Shown piece after piece: positions 35,100 through 46,129 of a stretch of 64,000 nucleotides of DNA; the first letter of the stretch is position 1; every line of letters starts with the position of its first letter. The notes under the pieces were generated by a model. The model was not told the origin of the DNA, made no database searches, and saw nothing but the letters and a program-made list of their open reading frames with translations. The position numbers and the translations under genes are program-made. Source of the DNA: Stenopsyche tienmushanensis (lineage: Eukaryota; Arthropoda; Insecta; Trichoptera; Stenopsychidae); contig WACJ01000071.1 of assembly GCA_008973525.1 (NCBI GenBank), positions 620,001-684,000 of the forward strand, given 5' to 3'.

Positions 35100-38000
35100 T
35101 CTGTGGTAGTAACGCGCTGGATATTATAATAGTTGTAAATAAAATGTGAAGGTATCTTTATCATTTTTCTTTTTTATCGCCTTTCATAGCGTAAAATTCT
35201 TTTAAAAATGTGATCGCCAATCATATTTCTTATAGATTTGAGCCCAAGACGATTGATTTGCTAATATTCAATATTGTGATAAATATAATTAAATTGGATG
35301 GATAAGTTCGACATTTAAATTTATACATACAAAATATGTGTACGAATTTTATATTGAGCCATCATTGGTATTAATATTGTGGGTTAGATTCTGGATTTTT
35401 ATTATAATGATTTGGGTTCCAGAGTTGTTGAATAATTTGAATGTTTGATAGTGTGAATTATGAAGTCTTAATTTGTAATATAAATAACTGGGCAATTTGC
35501 GTAATGTTTGAAGCCCTTAAAGGCGCTAAAAGTTAAACGTAACACATCATATAACTATTATAACACACAATTCATCAAAGAATGAATGAAATGTCTTAAA
35601 ATATTTGTCATAAATTTACAACCAGAAATGTGCATATGCTGAGTTTTCATTATTTACGTACGAAGCATGTTCTATTAAAACCGTAATTATTTACAGGAGA
35701 GCGTTTGTGTTAACAGAGGGATGAACACCACCTGAGGTGTAGACGTGTCCAACTCGTTGGAGGGTGGCTTATTATTCACCTGTATTCATAGGTACATTGC
35801 ATTAGTGCTAAGTTATTATGTTTTTAAATAAATAATTTTAACAAATAGAAATGCGCGAATATATTTTTATTAGGGTAGTTTTATGCCTAAATGTTATTGT
35901 CGTGTATTTTTATACAATACGAACTAAATGAAACAACAGTTTTTTTGTAGTCATAGTTCAGACGTAAGAGGGTAAAAATAAATATTCAAGACACATAGGT
36001 GTGCGAATAAAATTTCGACTCATTAAATGCCAATATAAACATGCTATTTTTCGCGTAACAGTTGCACCGAATTGCAAATTTCTTTTATGAATACTACGCA
36101 GAGCCATAAAAAGGCTCTAAAGATGTGGATTTGTTGAAATAGAATTGTTGGGGGAGCACAAATGTTTCGTTGCAATGGAATGGTCACGGTCGTCTTGTTT
36201 TGTTCGTCGAAAACTGGCTCAGCAAAAATCCTATTCTTTACATAAAGAAATGAAGAAAATAATAGAATCTTTCACGTTCAAGCAAAACTGGGAGGGTTTG
36301 CAAGATTTCCGCATTGTTCGAGTAGAATAAGAATGTAAGCGTAATGGGAAGAAATCATTTTCAAAGGATTTAACCAAGTGTAATTTTGCCATACATCATA
36401 TGCATTTTATTTCATAATAAAATCTAGTATACTACATTAATTTTATCAACACTTTAATAATATTAAAACAATAGATGATATACCATGAAAGTTGCTTTTT
36501 CATTAAATTTGAACTATGCAAAAGTCATCTTGCTTAATTTACGATTTTCTCGAGTTAAATAATATCCCTCGTAATTTGCATCCCTTGAATAGAACTTTGG
36601 TAACAAAATAGTTAGCTCGACATAAGATTGCATGGGTGCATGTATCCAAAGTGTCAAATGTAATATATGGAGACAGGTTATAACCCTATTTGCTTGGAGA
36701 ATGCATTGCCAACTTCTTTTGTGCTACTCTTTGTTCAAAGCACTCCGACGATTCCTGCAATAAACCAACATTTTGGTCGATAAATCACCACGGCATCCCG
36801 AAACAACAGACCTATTTCTCAATGCAGGAGCAATACGGCTGTATTTACACATATAAGCAAATAAAAAGAAAAGCATGCAAGATTGAGTCGTCCATGTACG
36901 TACATAAACATGCAAGATTATCGGCTCACTATTTCGATGTGCTGAAATATATATATTTGAGTTTTTTTTTTATTTTCTGGCAACTGATTTCTTTTTATTT
37001 TTCTAGCTTTTCCCACATTTTCCCCTTTATGAGTTCCTCATACGTTGTTTCATTGTCATTCTTTTCTTAACAATTCTCTGTGTTCGTGCCACAATGGCGT
37101 AGCTTCATTCTATATCTTAACAATGTGTATCCGGACACCCGGAGATAATATACGCGGAAGTGTATTTGTATAGCCGTTTATATGGACATACGTATGAAAT
37201 ACTTCATTATTATTGAATCAATAGCGAAAAATAATCATTTATTGAAACCACGGACGCAAAAAATCATCTATGTATAAAATATCGACATATCGTTTTTCCA
37301 AGTTTTGTTTCAAAATTATTGGACTATTTTTATGACGTGATAATGCGGTACGATAAAATATTGAGGATCTCTGAAAGTTTTCACAGCGAAAGCACGTATA
37401 AAAGACTGAGCGTAAATCGTAGAATAGAGGAAATCGAATACGTTCAGTGTGACATCTTTGACATAAATAACTCGCTGCAGCGATACATTTTAAATTTGAA
37501 TACTCTTGCAACATTTTTGTTGTAAATGGTTGCTATTTTTCATAATAACTTGTTATTTATATTGAGGATAATTTTATATCATCCCTTAAATTCGATTTCT
37601 AACAAAAATGTATTAATTATGCATAACAACATGCCAATTGTTGGATATATTATTTTTAATATGAATAACAAAATTTAACTGATCTAATCCATATGGTCTA
37701 AATTTTACTATCCTGTATTAATTTTATAAAGATATGGGCTCAAATTCATGTCATGTATTACTATTTATGTTAGAGCGTCTTTATTTAATTTATGCACGAT
37801 TTTCCATGATGAAAAATTAAATACTAAAGCGATTAATAAAATAGTTTTGAGCAATAGATTTGTGTTTATATAAAATTCCTATTTGAATTAAACATATCCA
37901 AATTTTATCATATGGAAAAGGCAATGGAAAATTATCTCAGACTTCCGTAGTCTTTAAAATGATTTTATGTTTGAAATATTGCTTATTAAAATTTAGCATA

Positions 38001-38150
38001 ATTGATTGTGTACTGATTAATCTAATACCTATTGCTAAAGATCTCATCCTGCCAACAATTTTCAGCAGTTTCGCACTAATGTTTCTTTACAGACTGACTT
38101 TTAAAAGGTTATTTGAATGTCTCGGTTTGTACAGTTACATAATGAGATTT
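35100..38150. other. No gene recognised
   Basis: Forward frames at 36145-36330 and 36690-37070 (126 codons, hydrophobic C-terminal half) and paired frames at 37239-37525 match no family. Parts 36690-36960 and 37230-37520 are G+C-richer than the rest. Confidence 0.4.
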
Positions 38151-38155
38151 GCTTT

Positions 38156-38296
38156 CGGGGCTTCGAACCGTTATCTTTTTATTTTGGTTACAGTTTCGGT
38201 GGCATTCCAGACATTTGTTTCGGTTCGCTGCAGTTTTCGTTCCGGGATGAATGATTGTATTGTCGGTTTTGGGTTTCATTCTGGTTCGAAGCCCTG
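38156..38296. repeat. Family D, near-complete 141-bp copy with inverted ends
   Basis: The left end CGGGGCTTCGAACCG and the right end CTGGTTCGAAGCCCTG are inverted copies. This gives the family consensus CAGGGCTTCGAACCR at both ends. The inside is T/G-rich with repeated GTTTCGGT-like words. No 8-bp duplication was found at these exact boundaries. The right end contains GGTTCGAAGCC, which fits the pol III B-box consensus, but no A-box or tRNA fold is visible. Confidence 0.65.
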
Positions 38297-38343
38297 CCTA
38301 TTATGACGGTTTTCTATGGACTATCTGTGGCTGCACTTTGATG

Positions 38344-38351
38344 ATCATGGT
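38344..38351. repeat. 8-bp target site duplication (left), ATCATGGT
   Basis: It is identical to 39277-39284 on the far side of the hAT H element. Eight bases is the standard duplication length for hAT insertions. Confidence 0.9.
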
Positions 38352-39276
38352 TAGGGAATCCAATCCCGGGATACAGGACAGTTTCAGGTGCTCATGAATT
38401 CCGGGATTAGTAAACGTAATCCCGAAAAAATTGGGATTGAAATTTTTATCCAACAGAAATCGTACAACTCACTAGCACGATGAAGGCTACTAAATCGAAA
38501 TTTGGACGCTTGGAAACAGTGGCGTAACTACTAATTGGCGAGCTTAGGCGACGCCTAGGGGCAGTAATTGTCTAATCTATGTATACATATTATATATACA
38601 GTACGTGTATGTTTTTCAAATTGTTATACTAACCTTTCCCTACCGGTGATGTATTTACTACACCTCGACTCTAATAACGGGAATATCAATATGAAATATA
38701 ATAGATACAGGGTTCAGAATTTTTGTATTCCTCCGTAATATAATTACAAATCACATCACAGTATTATAGTATATAAGTATTCATCTGCAGCGACGGAAAT
38801 AAATTATTTGTCGGGAAATCGGGAATTTTGCGAGTTCTAGTACGTGTCTCAGCAGAAAATAATTTTATCAGTCACATTGGTAGTATTGTACGAAAATGGG
38901 GGCTCACGTGGTCATCAACTCGAATCAGCATTTAAATATCTGATGACGATCCTCCGACGAGTGTGGAGGCTGAGCGTACATTTTCAGTAGCAAGTTGCCT
39001 GGATACCAAAATCGGATCCAGACTAAATGCTACTTCAGGCATATTTTCAAAATAATATTTGATTTTTTTACTGTTTTATTTATCTATTTTTGAATTATAT
39101 TTTTATCTTTTCTTGAATAAATAAAATATTTTCGCCTTCAAGTCATTTTAAGTTTTTGATCAAATTTATCAATATAATTTCTTAAACTATTGAAAATCCC
39201 GGAACAGATCCCGGGATGGTCTAATGCAATCCCGAAATCCCGGGATCGAAATTTTGGCTCGGGATTGGATTCCCTA
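38352..39276 (+). mobile_element. hAT family H, complete 925-bp element
   Basis: The left end TAGGGAATCCAATCCCGGG is mirrored by the right end GGGATTGGATTCCCTA, and both are flanked by the perfect duplication ATCATGGT. Both subterminal zones carry several copies of AATCCCG/CGGGATT words, including ATCCCGGGAT, which probably serve as transposase-binding sites. The inside retains only a small piece of transposase, so it is non-autonomous. The intact duplication and ends suggest a fairly recent insertion compared with other elements here. Two further truncated copies lie at 18300-18733 and 41455-42000. Confidence 0.9.
38939..39055 (+). pseudogene. hAT transposase C-terminal fragment
   Basis: A 38-codon frame ending at TAA (39053-39055) reads PPTSVEAERTFSVASCLDTK then IGSRLN. 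This matches the conserved S-S-x-x-x-E-R-x-F-S-x-A block and following R-x-R-L of the hAT C-terminal dimerisation domain. No catalytic region remains upstream. The nearly intact motif indicates that the source element encoded a classical hAT transposase read in this orientation. Confidence 0.75.
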
Positions 39277-39284
39277 ATCATGGT
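39277..39284. repeat. 8-bp target site duplication (right), ATCATGGT
   Basis: This is the right partner of 38344-38351. Confidence 0.9.
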
Positions 39285-41450
39285 ATAGATTTTGAGTTAA
39301 ATTCAAATTCTGTTAAAAAATACTAAGACAAGAAATGTATTCTATTTTCGTGAATCTTATTGGGAATGATTGAAATTGCAATATAAGTGTTTATTCAATA
39401 TATATCATAAAATATACAAAATTGCGGATATTTATAACAATTTTTTAAATCTGAATAATTGCTTTTATCGACATTAAATTAAAATCTACAAAGCTGCTTT
39501 TTTGGATACAAATAGTTCACGTTAAATATTGCTAATTAAACGTCGTCTATGTTCGATACAAGGTGGCCAGGGCTTCGGTAGACGTGTCTGAATTTGTAGT
39601 GCTGAAATTTGAAGTATTGATAAATATAATATTTATTATAAGCAGCTAAAAAATAATTTTAGTCTTTTTAGGTATAATACATTTATATAATATTTATTTA
39701 CGGGTCTTAAAAATTATTATACATTTTAAAAATAGTTTCAATGTTAGCCGGGTATTATTCGTGTGATTTCATTGAGGATTAGAGTTTTCTATGAAATTAA
39801 GCAACGTTGATATGCACCTCATAATCGAAATTAATATAATTGAATTTGTAATTAAACCGGGTGCATTTCCACGATATTTGGGCGTGTATCATTGAAATTT
39901 ATTTATTCTACGACTGTTCAAATAGATTCATTTATAATTGTTTAGCGTTCGACGAATCCGCCAGTTGATTACTCATTGTTTTATGCGAATCGAATTTGCA
40001 TTCGATCAAATTTATAACTTTAAATTAAATGTACGCTCTCGAACTTGCTGCAAGATGATGTGAATATAAATATGCGCATAAATTAAGCTCTTGCAAACTA
40101 AAAGCAAACACCATCTTAGGCAAAGTTCAAAGGCTGCAGTTGAAGAGAAACACATCGTTACATATCGCTTAGGGCTAACTGCATAATCGAGCCGCGTTAT
40201 AAACAGGGCCCCCGAAGCGGAATGCATTAATTTTTCCCATTATTTAGTCCGTTTCAGGTATTTAAAAAAGGATTACAAGTCAATTAGTTGCATGCTGCTC
40301 ACTAAATTTTTTCGGCTTTCAGTTTTTTTCGCAAATGAAAATTCCGCAAAAGCCCGGCGTTAGCGAGCTTGCAGCGGGGACCGGAAGCATTGAAATGCAT
40401 AGTCATATTCGGATGTTGGCTGCATTCCAACATTGTATCAGCATAGGAAGTTGTGCCGGGACGCAGCGAGTTGCAAAAACGACGTTCTGATTATGCAAAA
40501 AATGTTCCATGAAAGCCTTCAAATTGGTGAACGTCGTTATAATAATTAAGCGTCGTACAAATATAATGTATTCTGCTCGGTCGTGCGAAAAATATATACG
40601 GCGAAGTGACGTCGTTCATGTCATTTTAATGGAGGAGTTTGCAAAATAAAACGATGAGACGGAATTTTCCAACTCTCCTCCTGCGTTTTTTCATTCATTG
40701 GAAAACTATAAATGAATTGTTTGGAGAAGCATCAAAAGGGTTTTGGCCTCAATGCGAGCTTTTTCTGTTCAATTTGCATAGTAGCAACGAAGCCAATCAT
40801 TCCATGAGTGCGGTATTCTTCAATACAAAGGCAGATTGCTTTTTTCGCTTCATTTTTATTGTGCATTCGAAAATCGCGAATTCGAAATGCACTCGCCATC
40901 GATCGATTTCGATCGATCGACTGTGTGTTTTGAAGTGCGATTGCGATTTTGTGCAGCCTCACCCTTATTTCGGTAGGCAGTCGGTTGCAATCTAATGGCG
41001 TCTGGAAAGTTTCGATCCGAAATTTAAAGCACCTATGGAATACTAATTTTTGCGTCTGCTTTTGATATTTGTTCTCCAACTTGCAATCTCATCTGCGCTT
41101 TTTATGAAGGCGTGTGTTTATTAATGCGAAAAGTTACGTGGAGCAACTACGTAACAACTTTTCATTTTCCATAAGTCGAGCTATCATTAGTTTGTGGATT
41201 GTGTAAAAGTTTTGTAAGTAGTTGTGTGATTTGTTATTTAAGCGAAGTTATTGTTGAAGCACTCATCGCCCTCATCATCATAATCATCATCATCAACCCG
41301 ACGTTATTAAATGCAAGACAAAGCCCTATCTAACTTGATAAATGAGCATTGAGGTAATCAAGATATTTTTTATGTCTAGCTTTAAGATCAATCTTATAAA
41401 ATAAAATTTAAAAGGCTAAAATGAAGCATTAAGCTACTTAACTCTTACGA
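39285..41450. other. No gene recognised; G+C-richer 40010-41100
   Basis: Paired frames of 118 and 115 codons run on opposite strands at 40639-40995 and 41079-40732. Such mirrored frames usually reflect composition. A CGATCGAT-rich palindromic stretch lies at 40898-40920. The block is a candidate conserved non-coding element. Confidence 0.35.
41262..41296 (+). repeat. (TCA)n microsatellite, imperfect
   Basis: CTCATCATCATAATCATC and further ATC units run for about 35 bases. Confidence 0.85.
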
Positions 41451-41454
41451 GACC

Positions 41455-42000
41455 GAGCAATCCCGGGATTAGTAAACATAATCCCGAAAAATTCGAGATT
41501 AAAATTTTTATCTAATATAATAGAAATCGTACATCTCATCAGCACGCTGAAGGCTACTAAATCGAGACATTCTCGCCGAACGCTTGGAAACAGTGGCATA
41601 ACTACTAATTGGTGAGCTTAGCCGACGCCTAGGGGCGGTAACTGTTTAATCTATGTATAAATATATAGATTACATATATGTTTTTCAAATCGTTAAATTA
41701 ACCGTTCCCTACCGGTGATGTATTTACTACACCTCGACTCTAATAATAGGAATATCGATATGAAATATTAGAGATACGGGCTTCAGATTTTTTGTATTCC
41801 TCCGTAATATAATTACGAATCACATCGAAGTATTATAGTATATAAGTATACATCTGCAGTGATGGAAATAAATAATTTGTCCGGCGAGTTTTAGTCCGTA
41901 TCTCAGCAGAAAGGAATTTTATCAGTCACATTAATAGTGTTATACGAAAATGGGGGCTGACGCGGTCATCAACTCGAACTAGCATTTAAATATCTGATGA
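41455..42000 (+). mobile_element. hAT family H, truncated copy
   Basis: It aligns in the same orientation with the complete H element from its CCGGGATTAGTAAAC block through GAAGGCTACTAAATCGA, ACTACTAATTGG and CTACACCTCGACTCTAATAA to ATTTAAATATCTGATGA. Both termini are missing: similarity starts at about 41458 and stops at 42000, just before the transposase C-terminal motif. It lies about 2.2 kb from the complete copy. Confidence 0.8.
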
Positions 42001-42231
42001 ATTTTCAATATAAATTTGGTTAAATTTTGTTTGAATAACATGTGTTTTTTCTTTTTTTGACCTGCTTGAATTTAAATAAGATTTTGTATTCAAATGCTTT
42101 TTATTGCGTAGAATTTTGATGCAATTAAATTTAATAAAAATTAGGTATAAATTCCACTTTATAAATTGATTAATACTTTGCACTGTGATTTAAATCTTGT
42201 TAAATAGGCTACAATTAACAGTATTTTTATC

Positions 42232-42242
42232 TTATATATATA

Positions 42243-42276
<34 letters not shown>
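42232..42276 (+). repeat. (AT)n microsatellite
   Basis: A nearly pure AT dinucleotide tract abuts the left TTAA of the piggyBac-like element. Confidence 0.9.
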
Positions 42277-42279
<3 letters not shown>

Positions 42280-43268
42280 CACATTCCCGTCAGGTTACGC
42301 ATAGCATTGTCTTTCGCCTGGCGTGGCGCGTATTTGCAGAAAATTGCAATATTAGAAAAAATCTTTTTAACTAGTAGGTAATTTCTACAAAAGAATAGAA
42401 AATATATTTAGGTCGTCATATTTTTTAGAAATATATAATTTATAAAATATAATGATTAAATATATGTTCTTAAGACAGCAATAATGCATAGGTGCGTTTT
42501 TAGCCAAATGCCATTTTGGAACAAAGGAGAATATTAAAGGAACAACTGAAAAAAAGAGAAAGAAACAGGGAAGGATGTCTTCTTTAGGTTCGATATATTA
42601 ATATCAGATAACCATCTAGAAAGAAGACTACCGCAACGGATGACGGAAAAAAGAAGAGCAGCAGAAATAAGGAAAAGATAATTTGAAATAACACCTCCTA
42701 ATCAATAAGAAAATTCAAATCAAACAACACAGGAATCACGACAAGCATAGAAGAAAAATAAGATAAAATCCACTTAAAGAAGTTATTCTAAAGTTTCCTC
42801 CGAGTTTTGTAAAACAGTACATTGGACTGACATATGACAGTCTGGTACTATATCAACATGCAGTAAATAGTCTGGCAATTCTTATAAATGATTGTTTATA
42901 TTACAAATTCATAGAAAATAAATATAAGCTATTTTTATAGTATTACTTAATTATGTTAATTTTTTACTAGATTTCGACCCTTTCCAAACCCAATGGTACT
43001 CAGTCGACAGACTGTTATAATGATGACAGTCTGTCGTAACGCGTAAGACCAGAAATACGTCAGAACACAACTGTTATATAATAATCTCATTTGCTATTAA
43101 ATGGCCTGCGATTTACACTGCCAGCTCTTAGAGCTATAAAAAAGTAAAGTTTTATATTCACTTGTATCTACTCTTGTAAGGGATAAATAAAGTTTATCAC
43201 AATTGCGTCTATCGTATCTGCCGATAGTATTGGAAAGACGCACATATGCGTAAGCCGATGGGAATGTG
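42280..43268. mobile_element. piggyBac-like non-autonomous element, 989 bp, TTAA-bounded
   Basis: TTAA at 42276-42279 and at 43269-43272 flank inverted ends: left CACATTCCCGTCAGGTTACG, right (reverse complement) CACATTCCCATCGGCTTACG. They differ at three of 20 positions. TTAA duplications are diagnostic of the piggyBac superfamily. The inside has no clear transposase; one frame near 42600-42680 reads LERRLPQRMTEKRRAAE, which is not decisive. An 11-bp perfect hairpin lies at 43005-43036. It is unrelated in sequence to the piggyBac C-terminus at 13.0 kb as far as I can see. Confidence 0.85.
43005..43036. repeat. Perfect 11-bp hairpin in the piggyBac-like element
   Basis: CGACAGACTGT and ACAGTCTGTCG flank a 10-base loop. 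Confidence 0.8.
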
Positions 43269-43272
43269 TTAA

Positions 43273-45400
43273 ATGTAAACTATAAATGAATAACATAATA
43301 TTTCAATCAATGGAATAAGAAGCATGATTTATATTTATCCGATTTCATTGGACTCATTGAACGCACGATTCCGGATATTTTGTAATTTTTACTACATATG
43401 AAATGCCAATATGTGTTTCGTGCTAATGCTAATGGTGTTTGTCCGATGACACAGATGCTGTGTCATGTTTTCGTCAATTAATAAAAAAGTAGCACCCACA
43501 TATACAAAACGTGTTAAAAATAAGCTATCGTATGAGTTTCTCTATATACGAATATGAATGGTTGTTTTTGATGCAAAAATGATTTGAAATAGAATAAAAA
43601 ATATATTTTTTATTATAAAATCAAAACTATTTGTATGGTAAAAAGGAATTTTACGTTGGAAGCTGATGTATTTTTGAACGAAGGATATTTTATTAGTGTT
43701 TTGCTTTTAAGATTTTTTCGTACGACAAAGACGTTATTTTTCTGTATTTCTGGATCAATCAATTATGTCTAATAAAAGATGCAAATTGGATTTGGGGCCG
43801 CGAACAAAATGGCGGCCTTTACACGTGTCGCCATACATAATGTATTTTTTTAGTATGCAAGGGTACGTTTGAATGACAGATGATGTATTTATTATGTCGT
43901 TGGATATTTTAGACTTAGTGAATAATGCATAATTGATCATTGCTCCGTGGAAAAATATTATAACGATGACATTTTCATTGGAAATATGGAGAACATTTTT
44001 TCTCTGCTTGAATTGAATTTTAATCAGGATTTTTTTCTAATTTGGTCCTTCTTCATTCGTGTCGTTTCCCGGTACATTTGCGATTCTGCTTTTATAACTT
44101 TTCATAATACAGAGTCTCGTTCGTATGCTATAGATAGCGTGGCAGGGCATGTAAACATAGTGCTGCAAAATTCCTACAATAATAAAACATCGCACTTTTT
44201 TCCCGCTGAAAATCCTTTCTCTCGCAGTAGACAGTGTGAATAAATGGAAGAAAAAAATGTGTTTACTTGTCACACGCGTATCTCATATTTAATATCGTAA
44301 AGGCTTTTCCCAAAGCTCATACCCGAAATGAAAAAAGAAAGAAAAAACATATTTTCAACCGCATTTTTATCGTTCCTGTCCGATGCATGCATTGCATGTA
44401 ACGCGGAAAAATTCCAATGGAAAAAATATCTTCGAGGATTTTCCGGATGGAAATTAATTGCAAAACACGCAGAGCAGCGCAGATTCCGGGTGCTCAGCAT
44501 ATTTAAAATGTTTATCTTATTTTATCATTAATTTCGTATTCAAAATACTGTCTAAATATAAATTTGTTTGAAGAATTTCCCATAAGTAACGATAAGCCCT
44601 TTGGCGCAAATCAAACAATACCATAAGCTTTGAAGGTTTTCCCTTGTAAATATTGCCCCTAACAAAGGCAGGATAACACTCGACAAAATATAATAAAATG
44701 TATCGCCCATAATCGAATAACTTCACCAAAATCAAAATAGGTTTTGGTATAAATTTAATGCTGCGTAATGAATATTTGCCTTTGTCGTAATGTCAACTCG
44801 CTGTCGCCCGCTAGGCGTCTCCACTGTGCGAATATCAACATGGCGGACGTTTGCGCAGAAATATAAAACACGATAACTTGTATTTACAGAGTTAATTAAA
44901 ATTTTATATTTGTTCAAGCAATTCTGTATGCTCGAAACTCTCATTTAATACTCAGTTAATGTACAAATTATTTTAATTGAAAAACAAACAATCTATTTTG
45001 TTTGCTAGTAGGATGTGAATATGTTCTCATAAACTTCTTACCGTTTAACTATATTTCGATTATATTATGATTGTTTGCTATAATTTTTTTCTCTTGTTTG
45101 ATCGCACTAACGTGTGAGTAAAATGCATTATAAGGTTAAACACTGATACCCTGACGTAAAGAAAATATTCATATTCGGACATATTGAAGTAATAAATGGG
45201 CTAAATATCGATTATTGTTTGCTTTCCTCGTTAGTTTCTCAATCGACGATATATCGTCGTTTAGCATCCAAATGGTTGAACTGCCGAAGGAACTTTAAAT
45301 TATATTTTTTTCGATTAGAGCTTTGAAGTCAATCTATTAAATTAATTAACCCTTTTAAACCGGAAAAAATACACGTTATAATCTAATGTAAATCCACTTT
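43273..45400. other. No gene recognised
   Basis: Opposed frames at 43947-44531 are compositional. A G+C-richer spot at about 44765-44870 has no match. Confidence 0.4.
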
Positions 45401-45599
45401 TCTGTCAGCTCCGCCGCAGCGGCTCAATAAATGAACCTATTTACACTATATATATAACACTATTTTTTCCTGTGGGAGGGGAATCTTCGCACCCATAGTG
45501 GGCTCAAGACACTCATAGTGGATAGTGTAAGATTTGTACTGACTAAACCCCTCCCTTGTCCTATTCTGTCCCCCTGGTATTGTTTTCCACATTGCTTCA

Positions 45600-46115
45600 G
45601 GAGGACAGGTAGTTAGGCCTTAGGTGATTGACCCTATTCTATTATTGGAGAGGCGCTCTGCGTTTTTCTTTTTCACTGCCTTCTATGGCGCTCAGATCCC
45701 AGTTCTTCTTGCTTTCCATCATGCTGTGGACCATGTTGTCGACGTTGACACGTTGCGGTTTTTTTGCCAATCCCGCTTCAGGTACGCACCGAAGCATCCA
45801 TACCCAGTGAGCACTTCATTCAAGCGATAGGTCGTTTCACCGTGTTCCCAGGACTTCCACCGATTTATGACCGGGATAAGTCGGTGGGTCTATCTTCCCA
45901 TCCTGGACTGATCACATCTCCGTTGCCAGGCTTCCCTCAGTTTCTGGTAATGTTCGTTGCGATTTTTAGGATATTTGTAGTCCAAGGCTTTCTGCCAAGG
46001 AGTCCTGCTCCGTGTGGTATCTTTGTTGTCAGCTGACTGTTGTAGAGGACATTCAACAGAGTGGGCCCCAGAACGGATCTCTGCGGAACGCTCATATCTA
46101 GCTTCTTGGTCGTGC
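45600..46115 (-). pseudogene. R1-like non-LTR retrotransposon ORF2 fragment
   Basis: On the minus strand near 46095 a frame reads VPQRSVLGPTLLNVLYNSQL, the reverse transcriptase segment normally VPQGSVLGPTLWN-LYD in R1/I-type elements. After a deletion that removes the YADD region, another frame (from 45889) reads THRLIPVINRWKSWEHGE, then TTYRLNEVLTGYGCFGAYL and KR. This is the W-T-x-x-L-I-P to L-T-x-L-S-G-H-G-C-F-x-x-Y-L segment of the C-terminal region in the R1 group. A few bases separate this from stops. The element is truncated at both ends. Confidence 0.8.
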
Positions 46116-46129
46116 TCGTCTCATAATGA

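Noticed and set aside
38285..38296. tRNA-like T-loop word GGTTCGAA
   Set aside because: It lies in the inverted end of family D and is repeated in mirrored form at the left end. No acceptor stem, D-arm or anticodon arm can be folded.
40898..40920. CGATCGAT palindromic tract
   Set aside because: Simple-sequence character; no link to an element or regulatory motif could be supported.
40639..41079. Overlapping 118- and 115-codon frames on opposite strands
   Set aside because: Mirrored open frames are a compositional effect; neither has a domain.
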